Origin: Xenopus tropicalis
Taxonomy: Eukaryota > Chordata > Amphibia > Anura > Pipidae
NCBI RefSeq assembly: GCF_000004195.4
Contig: NC_030683.2
Coordinates: 77,616,910-77,680,909 of the forward strand
Length of the DNA stretch: 64,000 nucleotides
Direction of reading: 5' to 3'
Every line of letters starts with the position of its first letter. Position 1 is the first letter of the stretch. A program made the position numbers and the translations under genes. A model generated the notes under the pieces. The model was not told the DNA's origin, did no database searches, and saw only the letters and a program-made list of their open reading frames with translations. Shown piece after piece: positions 29,397 to 42,020 of the stretch.

Positions 29397-29609
29397 CAAT
29401 GTTCCCTCTAATTTCTTCTTGACTGTGTTTGCAAAAAAATTATTTTGTGCACACTTTTTAAAACCATGTGCACACTATAAAAAATGGTGTGTGCAGTACA
29501 TAAGTATGTGTGTGTTTTCACACAAAATTCTTTGTAGGCACCACAAATTATTGTGTGTGCTGGTTTCAAAATTTGTGTACGTGAACGCACAGCTTAGAGG
29601 GAACATTGA
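29397..29609. repeat. hAT-like MITE with 15-bp TIRs
   Basis: Inverted ends CAATGTTCCCTCTAA (29397-29411) and TTAGAGGGAACATTG (29595-29609) match perfectly. Flanking octamers ATCTGATT and ATCTAGTT are a probable 8-bp target duplication with two differences, as expected for hAT. The interior is rich in 'gtgtgca' words. A decayed relative may lie at about 33420-33530. Confidence 0.85.
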
Positions 29610-30498
29610 TCTAGTTTGTTATTTTTTCAACTTTAAAACTACAATTTGTATGTTGGTTTTAGATTGTTGCATTAAAATGTACGATCAATATTCGAACGTT
29701 CAGAGATACTCCTGTAATGAGGCACGGTCTGAGGTCCTTGTCTAAGACAACTCTTTGACAGGGGTGGCAAACATTGCCCCTAGTAAACTTAAGAAGTAAA
29801 TTTCCATTTTCTTAATTGGAAATTTATGTCTCTTTATGAAGAGAGCAAAACAACGCTCCTTCCACTAGTAAATCCCCTCAACACAATACCACAGGCCGCA
29901 GGAGTGGCCCGTTTTATAGCTTATCACAAAATATTGCCTGTAATCAAGAACCAACATCTTTTAAATTTCCTTTAAGACCTAATACTGCAAGTGCGGTAAC
30001 AGGATGTGCCTGACAATACAATAAGATCCCTTTAATAAATAAAGCATTCCATATCGATCTTAAGAATTTAGGTGCATCACCTTGACTTACAAAAGAGATA
30101 CAAGCTGGAATGGTGTTGATTTAGGGGCCTGCTAGCCTGATGTTGTCATAATGCAGCATTCTGCAGCAATATGGAATTTATCCCCTACCCCAACCATATT
30201 GCAGTAGATAAAGTAATACTGTAAAGCCCAGTACATAGAACCCTTCAGCTCCTACTTGCCAGTTAGGTTTTAGTGAAATGAGAACTTTTGTATTTCTATT
30301 TCCTTAATAAAAGGCAGAAGGGCCATATTGGTAGAGTTGCCCCTTCTTTGGAAAAAAGACAACCATTTTTTTTTTCCAAGTAATTACTAGGATACCAAGT
30401 ATCATATTTTTGGCAAAAGGTGTAAAGTATTGACCAGGTGGCACCACTAAAATGAGAGCAACTGACTTAGTAAGACCATTAAAAAGGTGCAAATGCAG

Positions 30499-31683
30499 AG
30501 GACTGGGCCTAGCAAACTTACTTTATTACTATAAAAGCAGCACAATTGGCCCAGATCCCCCCATTGCATGCTCAAATAGATCCACCCCATTGGGTCTCCA
30601 TAGAGTCCCACTTTTCTCGCCCCTTCTCTCCAGAGTGCCTGATATGGAGCTCGAAAACATGTAGGCCTCCTTCATGTAGCCCCTGCTTACGATTAACACT
30701 GAAAATTTGGGACTCCACAGCTAAAATTTTATCCCTTTGCTCGGCTCATACCCCAGCTGCCCCATTTGTGGGCAACCTCAAGTTTCCCCCAGGTCTTAAC
30801 CCCAATTTATTCACATGGTGGACCCTTAATAAAACATGGGCAATGGGGCACCTGTTAACCAGATCTGACCCCTTCCTGCCGCAAACTTCCCTAGATACCT
30901 ACAAGGTTCCCTTTTCCGATTAGTTACGCATGAGACAGCTCTTGCACTTTGCCCATTCCCAATGGAGTTTACACAGCCAGCTGGATAAATCAGAGACCTT
31001 CTTTGAGAACTGGTGCCTGAAAAATCCCAAACATAGGAAATCGGTATCCCTATTGTATAGTGCTTTTTTTCCAGAAGAAATAGCCAAAAATCTTTCATAC
31101 GTTACAGCATGGCAAACTGATATACAAACCAGCTTGACACAGGAAGAATGGGAATCTATATGGCTAACGGTTAAAGGCTTCTCACGCAATGTCTCCCTAC
31201 TAGAGGCAAACTATAAAGTGCTCCTTAGGTGGTATCTTGTTCCAACTCGCATAGCCCTCAGCTGACCCAAGGTGTTTTCGGGGATGTGACAAACCTGGTT
31301 CGATGTTCCACATATGGTGGTCTTGCCCTAAAGCCCAGAGATTCTGGATAAGAGTATTTACTATGGTTCATTCTATTTTCGGGATCTCGGTCCCTAAACA
31401 TCCAACTACTGCCCTGTTATGTAAAAAACCTGACGCTCTTACAGTGAAACAATTCCAACTTTTTATAGTTATCATGACAGTAGCTAAACGTATAATTGCT
31501 AAAGCTTGGAAAATAAAACAAATTCCGTTCGAAGCTCTCAAAAACAGAGTTGATGGGATCTTGGCAATGGAAAAAATGTCTAGTATCCTATCTGATTCGC
31601 ACAAACAATTCACCAAAACTTGGGAGCCATGGCTTGTTTACAGACATGGGGAGGCTTACCCTACTTCCCTCCTTTCACTGTAA
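30499..31683 (+). pseudogene. L1-like ORF2 C-terminal fragment
   Basis: Starts at GLGLANLLYYY (the GGLGLPN-type motif after the reverse transcriptase), moves to a second frame (IPPLHAQIDPPHW), has an in-frame TAG at 30921-30923, continues to LLRWYLVPTRIA, then shifts frame near 31266. The next segment has CFRGC...H IWWSC (31273-31329), a CX3CX7HX4C motif typical of L1 ORF2 C-termini. Endonuclease and catalytic RT parts are absent, so it is non-functional. Confidence 0.85.
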
Positions 31684-32052
31684 TCTCAAAATATAAAACA
31701 ATACCCATTGATGACATCGACCACAGAAAAGCAATAAAGCTTTTGATAGGCCAACACCCCCCCCTAACAAAACTAAAAGCAATATAACCTGCCCATTGTA
31801 TGTAGTTAAAGTTAACCAGTTTTAAGAATACAAAAGAAAGGGACCTAGGGCAGCCCCCTAAGGGAACCCCTTTCCCCCCCCCATAGTATGTTTCCAGACT
31901 ACTGACTAATCAACGTGCATAATCTTTACTTTATCTTATCATAAAGCTTCATTACATTACAATATTGCTTCTCTATACACACTATGATATCTGTATAATA
32001 GCCTGTATGTTCTATGCCTAATCTGAAATAAAAAATATATTGAAATAAAAAA
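30499..32052 (+). mobile_element. L1-like LINE, 5' truncated
   Basis: The 3' end of an L1-type non-LTR retrotransposon: C-terminal ORF2 sequence, a 3' UTR with C-runs, and an A-rich tail ending near 32055. 'aaaggtgcaaatgcag' before the start (to 30498) and 'aaagtgcaagtgcag' after the tail are a probable target-site duplication with two differences, so this is a target-primed insertion truncated at its 5' end. Same strand as ubash3b. Confidence 0.85.
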
Positions 32053-35000
32053 AAAAAAGTGCAAGTGCAGAACTATCTAACGTTCCCTAAAATGTTTCAT
32101 CGTTATTTACTATGGGAGCAAACCATACAGCTACTTTTTCAGGTCAATCAATTTATTCCGGGCCGCTCTGGAAATAAAGTATGAGAACAGAAATCAGTAG
32201 TGTTTTACTAAGGGGAACTAATACCGCAGAGATGAATATGCAGCAGTTCACTTAGGAAGAGAAACTGTTTGTATTCTTGATAGAAAAGCCAGCAAACATC
32301 AAGTCTTAGGGAGACTACAAACTACTTAATCATCTTGTTTCTTATAGGGAAAGTGCTACCTGGAACTTTCAGCCAACATTTCTAGCATAGCTAAACTGTG
32401 CCATAACTGGAAAATGTTCTCAGAAAGAAAGGCCAGACAAAATATGGAAATAAGTATGATAGCAATAAAAATAGTTTACAAATAGTTTGAAAAGTCATTT
32501 GACTGTTGCATTAAAAGCCCAGAGATCTGCCTTTTTACCTGTATTTTGTGATTTTCATTTTCCTGCTGTGTGGCTGCCACGCCTGTGCATGCTACTGTTG
32601 CTTTAGGCCACTGGTAGTACCACAAACAGGAGCAGACTGAGCATTAGATGTGCAAATGTAGATGTATAAGCAGCTGGGCATATTGATTACCTACAGCAGC
32701 AAAATGGCTCTATTCGAGGGATACATAATTCATTGTAACCACTGATGGAGGTCTACACAATGAATGCAGCATTTCTTGTATTGGAGCCCTTTGTCAATAT
32801 AGAAAATGATGTAGCAAGAGTAGCATGAGAAATCAATAATAGATAAAAATAAGTGTAAGCGAGTACACATTCACATTAAGAGAACACAAGCTATTTTAGT
32901 ACTTCTGCAAACTTCTACTCTCCTCTTATTTTTAACCATTGCTGGTTAAACTAGCAATGTACCGAGTACAGCCCTTCATCACATACACAAAACTTAGCTT
33001 TCTGTCAGTATTATAAGATGTTTAAAGTACTCATAATTGTTCTTTATACCCTGTAGCCCTTCATGAATGCATCTGATTCAAGCCTTATCTGCGCATGTGA
33101 TTACTGAAATACACTTTCCATGACCCTCCCAAAGATCATGGACCTACTAATCCAATATTTATTTTATTTGCAAGCATATGCTGAGGTCATAATGGGTGAA
33201 AATGCAAACCATTTTTAAAAAGGGCTATCTCACAGACAAGCATGGGTGCCTTAAACCTACTTAATAGTAAGTGAGGGTAAGCGAGGGTAGGGGACCTTTC
33301 CCTCTTCCTTCTTCCAACAGTAGCGCAAGAAACTATTTAAAATGTTTGTCAGCAGAAATATTTTGGTGGTCTCATGTACAAAGTAGTTTGGGCCTACCTT
33401 TTGTCCACCAAAAAACCCAATTACATGGGTTATATGAGCACGCACATTTTGAGCACAAAAAAATTTGCATTCATTGTGACACGAGCAAACAGTTTTTAAA
33501 ACTGCACACACAAGTTTAAAATGTGCGTTACAATTTTTTATTTCAGATGTAGACGAGAAGGAATAGGAGGAAATTTTACATAAATATACCAAAAATATTT
33601 ATTACTGAATTATGTTAGCTAACCTTAATAGGTCTGACATTAGAAAACATCAATTATAACTGGCTCTGAATAGTATCACTTGTGGAAGTAAAAGAATATT
33701 GATCCCATGACAAATTAAGTGCACACTGGGTATTATTTATAGATTTATATAACACTGTTTCATTGTATTTGTTGAGAGTGAGACACAATATATTTTGTTC
33801 ACATTATACACACAGGAACTACGGGGGTGGGTTGATGCTGCTTTCACTGCCTGTCTGATCACTGGTGTCAAGTTGCTTCTATAGAATAATGTGGGAATGT
33901 CACAGAAAACATTGCATATTATATCATTATTAACCTCACAACAGTTTACATAGTCATTTCTGGACCCCGTACCAGAGGCAACATTCCCAAAGCTACCCTA
34001 TGCACTAGATGCAAATTTTTAGTAAAAAAAATTTGGATTTTTGCCATTGCTTGTAAACTGCTGCCTGAGGCCAGAAATTCACCTGGAGCAGCCATGTCGA
34101 ATTCATAATGTTATTAATCCAATGAAAATGGCGTTAAAAATTCCAAGTATCTTGCACCGATTCTATATTGTCATAAGTTGATCTGAGAAATGTTTGCATG
34201 GATTTAAAGTTTAACACCAAAGCATTGAGCAACACTGCATTGCCAAAACTGGAGTTAGGCTTTTGTAAATGTGACAGTTTTATGCCATTAATCTTTTACG
34301 CCAGTTTCACTTTGGCTAAGCTTTTTGACATCTTCTACCTTCCATATGTGTGCTTAGGTATGCATTGTGGGTAGAGGAGCAAGAGAGGGGGTGGCAAAGT
34401 TTCTTGAGGGCATACATCATACTGCTGAGCCTACAGCTGCAGATCGAACTTGTAGGTATAACCTAGCATGATGTACAGTTCATGTCTGTTTATGTCTGTT
34501 TTTTTTTTTTCTTTGCATAGATTCAGTGTATCTTATTCTCAACAGTTCTGCACACAAAGCAATGTAAAATGTTAGCTTCATTGACAAGTTTAGAAATAAA
34601 CAGTGCATGTAAAGGTATCAATAATAAACTAGGTAGATCATTAGTGAGGGGATCAATTATTCATGTCACAGTGCAGTGTTTACATAGTACATAAAGTAAA
34701 ATACATTTTTATGTATTTATTAGTGAATTATATTTTTTCGCAAACTGCATTGCCATAAAGGAAATGGATAACAATATTTACAGAGGTGGGATGTTGCAGA
34801 CTTAACAAATATGATCCTCACAACTTCAAATGTTTTGCTATTTTATCTTATCCTGCATTGTGGTTGTATTATAAGCAGAATCTGCAGGTGATATAAATCC
34901 ATATGACTTAATTAATTCTCTCTGTTGGTTGATGACTTTTTACAGCAACTATTTAACGTTACTTTAAAAGTTTCTGAGTTCCTTTATTTGCATTGAGAAT

Positions 35001-36861
35001 TAACGCTGATGGCTTAGCTGCAGTATGTTTCCATGTGAGTTTGACATAAGTGTTGAGCAAGTGCAATTTATATCACTTCCTTTGGTCAGCTCTTTCCTTT
35101 TATGGAAAATGTGCGGGTGGGGGGCACCTCTCCTTCGTATGTCTTACCGAATAAACATTTTGCAAGAAAGCAACGGCTAATTTGAAATTTAATAGGTGCA
35201 TTTGTACGGTATAATTATCTGTTGATTTTCCGTAATTTCATATGAATGATGTATATCTCTTTGTGCGGTTGTTGTTTTTTTTGTTTAAATGCCATGCAAC
35301 ATATGGTGTAAAATGTGTTGTAATTTTTTTTAACTCTTTTATGCCCGTAGTTTAAAGTGACTTTGAGTACATTTGAGATGTACAGCATATAAATTATACA
35401 CCACAGTAGTGCAAAATAGTTTTATTTGACTGTAAATGTTATGTGGTTGTTAAGAGGTTATGAAGAGTAAAGCTGAGTACATATTGTGCTTTGAGCCTTA
35501 TTTGCAACATGTGTGATCTTAGAAAGCTATGAAATATTTGAACACTGATAGAAGTCAGTTTATTGTTGAAAGAAAATTCTACAGGGTTGTATTTACAATA
35601 TAGGCATGTGAGAGCCTGTTCCTCAGGGGGCAGCTTTATTGGGGGCAGCCCTCAGTTGCCTATATTATAATTAAAAAGGTTCTTAAAAAAATCAGTCTGC
35701 TGCCAGATACTTGTGGCTAAATATGGCAGTGGAGCTAATGGGGAGAAAGGGATATCCTGTTATTCTGCAATTGGTTCAGGGCTGTTTGACCATGTGTTAA
35801 AGGAAGGGGGCAGGCCAGAGGTCTCCTGCCAAGGGCTAAATACAGGTTTGAAGAATTTTTTTTTTACTGCGGGGCATTTATATCAAGTCATTTACAAACA
35901 ATGGGGCAGGGAACAAAGTGCAAAAAATCAAGAGGACGCACTAATTTTTGCTTCATTCTTTGCAACCTGCCCCCCCCATAAATGCCCACAGACACAGATC
36001 CTTGCTCTCCAGAAGAAAGCAAACGACCTGTGCTTTCCCAGTGAATACAGTGCAGCCTGGGTTCAGCAGTGCTGTATTCTTGAGGGGTGGGCTGGAGGAG
36101 ATGACTCTGTCATGCTCAAGTTAGGGATCGCCAGCTGTTGCATGGTGTAAAGGAGCCCTGTCCTTTCCGCCTGCCCTTTAGCTAGCAAAAGGTACAGTGG
36201 CGTCTTGTGCCTGCCAGCTCTGTGCTCTGGAGGTGCAGAATGCAGAAGTGCCCTAGACATTACTGGGACATTTTTTTAATGTGTACAGTCTAATTTTATT
36301 AATTGCAATCATGGTGTTAAAATATAGCTCTTAGTGAAATATAGTTGTGTGTTTGTATGTTTCTTTCATATTTTTCTCATTTTCATTTTTAAAGTCCTTT
36401 TTATGTCAGCTGTCTTATTTGTCCTTTACTCCCGGCCTTTCACTGGAAGAATGCAATCTTTGTTTAAAGATTTGTATTTCATATACAATATTTGTTCTTT
36501 TGTGACCTCCTCCCCCGCTCTTACCAAGACCACATTGCAGTTTGAGGCTAGTCTCATGGTTAAGAATATTTTGCAGCCACGACTGAGTTAGAATAGATCT
36601 CAAACCTGTGTTGCTTGTATTAAACTAATCATTCGGAATACAGATGTTATTTTTGCTCACAATCAACCATTGTAGACATTTGTGATTCCTTTATAGGTCC
36701 AATAAAGAAAGAGCAAGGATTTCTGGACCTAACTATGCACATCATTCACATAAGCCCCTGACCCAGTAAAGCATACATGTTCCTATCACATTCACACACA
36801 CTTTAGTTAGTTTTTCTAGGAGCTAGGTAACTGTTTTGTATGTTATATCTCACATGACTTG

Positions 36862-37446
36862 TTAAAGGAGAACTAAACACTAAAAATTAATATGAGTAAT
36901 ATACTTTATATACTGAACTTAATGTACCAGCCTAAAGGTTCAGCATCTTTATAGTAGTAATGACCCAGGCATTTAAAGTTGTCATAGCAGCTCATTATCT
37001 TGGATTTTGTTAGAAGTATCAGTGACACTGCACATGCTCAGTGCACTCTGGGCAGCTATTGAGAAGTAAAGCTTAAGGGTTGTTTCAAATTATCAAAAAA
37101 CTGTCTGTTATCAAAGCTGATGCTACAGGGCTGATTATTAAATGTTAATACTAATTGCACAGGTTTTAAACCTGTCATGTACTTATAATGTAAATTATTT
37201 ACTTATAAGCTTTGTATCCATTTAATTTATATTCTACATATACAGTATATTTTGAGTCGATCCCTAAGCTCAGATAACACAGTAGTACAAAACATGTACA
37301 GTGACTCAGCAGAAAAAAAATGGGGAGCTTCTGGGGCATACACAGAAGCACAGATCTTCACTGCCATAGGGCTGTGGTTGCCCCAGGCATGTAATAGCCA
37401 AAAGCATAATATACAACTTTTTAGATAAGCTTTATTTCTTCTTTAA
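36862..37446 (+). repeat. T2-type MITE, 'ttaaaggagaactaaac' family
   Basis: Begins TTAAAGGAGAACTAAACACTAAAA and appears to end at 'tttcttctttaac', a decayed inverted end. Shares 'ttcagcatct.tatagtagtaatga' with the fragment at 43145-43275. Confidence 0.65.
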
Positions 37447-37642
37447 CGCTCTTTAGAACTTTCCAATGCTGAGAGCTAAAGTCCAGCAATCAATTACGTA
37501 AGCCATGGTTGAACAGCATATACATATATAATTATTTATAACCACTGCTCCCATATGCTTTACTGTAACTCCCACAACACACTCATTATCAATGGTTAAA
37601 GCATGCTGGGAGCTCTACGTTCAGGGGCTGATTTGCATAGCT

Positions 37643-38043
37643 TCACCCTTAAGTTAACTTTACGTATGTCATAGAATGGCCTATTTTTAGCAACTTTTTG
37701 TTGCTCTTTATTTTATATTTTTTTATAGTTTTTAAACGATTTCCCTTTTTTTTCTGCCTCTTACCCTGGTATCCAAAATATTGTTGTGTGAGGCTACAAT
37801 TGTATTATTATTACTATGTTTTATTACTTTTCTTTCTATTCAGGTCCTTTCTGATTAGTATTCTAGTCTCTTATTCAAGCCACTGCCTGATAGCTTGGGT
37901 AATGGACCTTAACAACTAGATAGCTGCTGAAATTTCACACTGTAGAACTGCTGAACAAAAAAATAATTCATAAACCACAAAAAATTAATATAAAATGAAC
38001 TCCATATCATTATACTAAAAGTTAAAAGTGAACTACCCCTTTA
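37643..38043 (-). repeat. T2-like MITE, 'ttaaaggggtagttcac' family
   Basis: Read on the minus strand it starts TTAAAGGGGTAGTTCACTT and ends with 'aagttaacttaaggg'. Homologous to 12251-12580 and 7943-8297. The interior includes poly-T/TTA runs. Confidence 0.75.
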
Positions 38044-38480
38044 ATGCAAGAGAATGTTTTCATGAGTATCCTGTCTAAACTGCTTAATCTGCTTTCCTAC
38101 CTAACGCTGGAGACATCAAACTTTTGCATACCTTTTAATGATCTAAATTTCCATGGAGCAGTCCCCAAAATGGGCAGGGCTTTCCTGGTTTTGTGATTAT
38201 CGGGGGGTATTTGGGCATATTTAGGTGTCATCAAGGTGGATTGGGCATAACATAATTTATCTCTTTTTCTAACTCAAATGTTGGGAGGTGGTTTTTGTTA
38301 CATCTAAATAAACTTCTTACCATCACCATATTCACAGGGCTATTCTGAAACCTGTGTAGCCCAGAGGGCTTCTAATTTATGCTTTTAATTTCTAAAGCCT
38401 TGAAGGTTGCCATGTTCTGTGGAAGCTGTGTAATTAGCCATATCTTAGGCATGAGGTGCCAGCCTTCTAAGAATGCAAAA

Positions 38481-38564
38481 CAGCTGAGACTTCAAGCATA
38501 GTCTGCAATTAGGGGTGCATCACAGCTGAGACTTCAAGCATAGTCTGCAATTAGGGGTGCATCA
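38481..38564. repeat. Two-copy 42-bp tandem duplication
   Basis: The unit beginning 'cagctgagacttcaagcata' and ending 'ggggtgcatca' is present at 38481-38522 and 38523-38564 with essentially no differences. The second copy runs into the repeat at 38553-38824. Confidence 0.9.
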
Positions 38565-38824
38565 AATCCAGGATTCGATTTGGGATTCGGGTAAGATTCA
38601 GCCTTTTTGGGCAGGATTTGGATTCGCCCGAATCCAAGTGCTTGGCTAAATAAGGTGACTTTTGGTCATGTAAGTGCGCACTTCTATTTAACCCTTACGT
38701 AGTTTTAATTGCATAAGCAAATTAGGGTTTGGGTTCAAATTCAGTTTGGTATTCAGCCGAACCTTTTACGGAGGACTTAGGGTTCAGCCGAACCCAAGAA
38801 CAGTGGATTCGGTGTATGCAACAC
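38553..38824. repeat. MITE with 'gaatcc' rich ends
   Basis: Inverted ends 'ggtgcatcaaatcc' and 'ggattcggtgtatgcaac', and an interior rich in 'ttcgg.cgaa' words ('attcagccgaacc', 'ggttcagccgaacc'). This is a familiar frog repeat type. Its right end is duplicated at 39923-39983. Confidence 0.65.
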
Positions 38825-39031
38825 ACATCTAATTAAAGTTATTTTTATATTAATCTGTAGATGATATTACAACCTTAAATTATGCATAAATAGTAGCCTC
38901 ATTTGATGCGTACAGCGTTAGATGCAAGTACCTTTAATAAATGGTGTTGATTTGTGCATTGACTGGATCAATTTTTTGCATATTTTACTACAGTTGCAGC
39001 CATAAATGAGCCATATAATCTCCCTCTCTCA

Positions 39032-39519
39032 TTAAAGGAGAAGGAAAGGTAAAAACTAAGTAAGCTTTATTGGAAAGGTCTATGTAAATACAGCCATAAG
39101 CACTCATAGAAATGCTGCCCTGAGTCCTCTATCAAAAGAAACACAGGATTTCTTGTCTCTTTTTTTGTAAAAATGATGATCCAGCGTCTGACTTCCTCTC
39201 TCAGAAACAGCCTTAATTCCAGGGGCCAAAGTCTGCTCAGTTCTCTCCTCTCTCCCCTCTCCTGCTCCCCCCTCCCACCAGAATGCTAAGAACTCCCTCC
39301 CCCCTCCCTTAGGAATGTGTGATCTCAGCTATAAGGGCTAGAGACTGCAGGAAGCTACCTAAAATGGCAGCTGCTATCTTAAGCAAAAGGAGAAAACGTC
39401 TAAAGCTGTTTACTCAGGTATGTTAATGGTTTCTGCAGAATAAATATATTGTTCTAGGTGGCACTAATGTGGCAAATCTATTAGCTGTAAAATGCCAAAA
39501 TGACTTCCTTCTCCTTTAA
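39032..39519 (+). repeat. T2-type MITE, 'ttaaaggagaaggaaag' family, full copy
   Basis: TTAA at both ends (39032-39035 and 39516-39519) with perfect TTAAAGGAGAAGGAA inverted ends. Homologous along its length to 789-1218. Confidence 0.92.
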
Positions 39520-39616
39520 GGTGATGCATCTTCACTGGTATAAACAGTATGCTTTCTAATGCATTTTTTGTGACTTTGCCTACAGGTAAGGAGTGGTTCG
39601 AGCTTTTTACCCTTAC

Positions 39617-39640
39617 CCTTTACCCACACACACACACACA
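39617..39640. repeat. (CA)n microsatellite
   Basis: A run of about 11 CA dinucleotides preceded by 'accctttaccca'. Confidence 0.8.
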
Positions 39641-39823
39641 TTTCCTAATCCTTTTCCTAAAACCTACCTCTGTGGCACAACCTAGCTATAAAAAAAAGGA
39701 AGAATGTTTAAAAAATGTAAAATTACAGTAAAACAGCATTTAGTACTGGCGGATTGCAAAGATCTTTATAATGGTGCAGTTCACCTGTGTCACATTCACT
39801 CCAATCAAATTGGGGCTTGTTAA

Positions 39824-40400
39824 GGGCTTGTTAAGACGGTTTATGCAAATTTATCCCAGTTGCTAAAATAAAAATTTTGTAGACTCTATTCCAAAAAGAT
39901 AGACTCTGGGACATTGCCACCACCTTTTACGGAGGACTTAGGGTTCAGCCGAACCCAAGAACAGTGGATTCGGTGTATGCAACACACATCTAATTAAAGT
40001 AATTTTTATATTAATCTGTAGATGATATTACAACCTTTTATTATGCATAAATAGTAGCCTTATTTGATGCGTACAGCGACTGGATCCATTTTTTGCATAT
40101 TTTACTAAAAACTAAGTAAGCTTTATCGGAAAGGGCTATGTAACATATCATGTAAGTTTCTCATTAACTAGCAATTTATTTTATATTTAAGTTGTTGTAT
40201 TGGTAGAAGTGGAGACTTCCACTACTTAGCGATAGTCAACTTGGCTGCTATGATGAGGATTCTCGTATGTTTATTTGTATTCTGGATTTTAGTACATATC
40301 AGGGCTTGTTAAGACAATTTATGCAAATTTATCCCAGTTGCTAAAATAAAAATTTTGTAGACTCTATTCCAAAAAGATAGACTCTGGGACATTGCCACCA
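39824..40400. repeat. 99-bp direct repeats bracketing a gapped local duplication
   Basis: 39824-39922 and 40302-40400 are near-identical 99-bp copies ('gggcttgttaagac' to 'gggacattgccacca'). Directly after the first, 39923-40078 repeats 38762-38917 (156 bp). Then 40079-40107 repeats 38962-38990 and 40108-40141 repeats sequence from about 39054. The copy is therefore collinear with its source but lacks two internal blocks. Confidence 0.9.
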
Positions 40401-41352
40401 AATATGCTGTATATAGTTTTTTAAAAAAATATATTGGATAATGATGATCTATGGTTTTGTGATGCATTCTATTATTCATGCATTTTATTACGGAAATTAG
40501 GATAGGGTGTCCTGTCCAGGAATTAAATATTTAAAAATATTGTTAGTTGCTATGTTATTAGCAATGTTTGTTCCTTAAGATTCCATATTATTACTGAAAA
40601 TGCACTTAGACTTTTGATACATAAGGGAATTTGCTGTGTCTGTGTCTTTTCTCTATTTAAAGTGTGGCGCAAACCTCCCCACTGCTGTCATATTTTAATT
40701 TTTTTAGACAAAAATTTTAATTATAGTCCATATCTCCATGTGCTTTCAATTGACTTACATGGGAAGTAATGGTTGGCAATTTGTGGTGTTTTGAGTGTTG
40801 CATAAAATCAATGGGTAAAATAGCCAAATCACTACATGGAACATAAGCCTTATAGTTTATGTTGCTCACTCATTAATCTATTTTTTTTCTTTCTCCAACA
40901 CCTGTGGCATTAGTTGAGAGAGATATGTGTGTCTCGCTTTTTACTGATTCAATTTTCTGATAAATATTTGTGTAATTAATATACTGTCAGATAGATCGTT
41001 ATTAAAGAAACAAAACCATGAATCATGTCTTTCTGCACAATAATAGTAATTTTCCCAAACAGCAAATGAATCAGATAATTTTCTTCTCGTCTTGCCTTCT
41101 TGCTGATTGTGAAGCCACAGACTATGGAAAATGAAGTATATCAGGTGCAATTCACAATGCCAACATCACTGGTTCTTGTATTTCCTATTCATTTTGAAAC
41201 TGGATTCAGCTGGTTGTTTCTTTAGGTTACACACAATTTAACGGCAACACAGAATCTAAAGAGAAATTAGAGGCTATTCATTTTAAGAACATTCCATTAT
41301 ATATTTGACACTTAAATCCTGTTAGTTATTTTCTCATTAAAACAGTATGAAC

Positions 41353-42020
41353 CTTACAGCAGCTAAATTAACAATAGCCAGAGCGTGGAAATCTCCATTT
41401 TTGCCCATACCACAACTAAAAATTTAAGATTAGCTGGATGCTAGTTAGCGAAAAATTAACTAGTATTCTTAATGACCGGCAGGAATGGTTCCAAAAAGTG
41501 TGGGCCCCATGGGTACAATATTCTATTCCCCCAAGTTAAGCCATGCCTCACCTTCCATATAAGATAAAAGGAAACCTGAACAATGGGAAAATTTTACTGA
41601 AAAGCTCTAAGAGACATATGGAGGAGGCAGAACTGAAACAAACAAGGAAAACTTATAGGTAGAACCCGAATCCCAGAGAGAAGAAAACAGAGGCATTCCA
41701 ACAAGATTTGTTTGACTTAATATCAATTAGTTACAACACCATTTTTTCCCTTTTGTTCCAATTTCTTGACATTTATGTCTTACTTGCCAGCAAGTTGGGG
41801 CTCTGAGAAAGCAAGACCCTGACTTGCTCACCCCCCCCACCCTTCCTTTTCCACCCTCTCCCCCCCTTTACCCCTCCCTTCCCTCCCGTTAAAGAATGAA
41901 ACATAACATCCACATGTGGTTGATAAATGAACAGTTTATTGATGTAAATGCAACTCCATATACCATTGATAATACTGTTATGCAACTATCATTCTTAATA
42001 AAAAAGTTAAAACTTAAAAA
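41353..42020 (+). mobile_element. L1-like LINE 3' end, severely 5' truncated
   Basis: Decayed L1 ORF2 C-terminal sequence (AAKLTIARAWKSPFLP, then in another frame EWFQKVWAPWVQYS) is followed by a 3' UTR with pyrimidine runs and an A-rich tail. 'aaaacagtatgaacc' before (41338-41352) and 'aaaacaatatgaacc' after (42022-42036) form a 15-bp target duplication with one difference. Confidence 0.82.

Noticed and set aside
29005..29745. Overlapping 108-114 codon frames
   Set aside because: They overlap the hAT-like MITE and a decayed DNA-transposon fragment on opposite strands.
35713..36150. 145-codon frame in ubash3b intron
   Set aside because: No domain, no splice or promoter context, and low-complexity stretches; it looks like chance.
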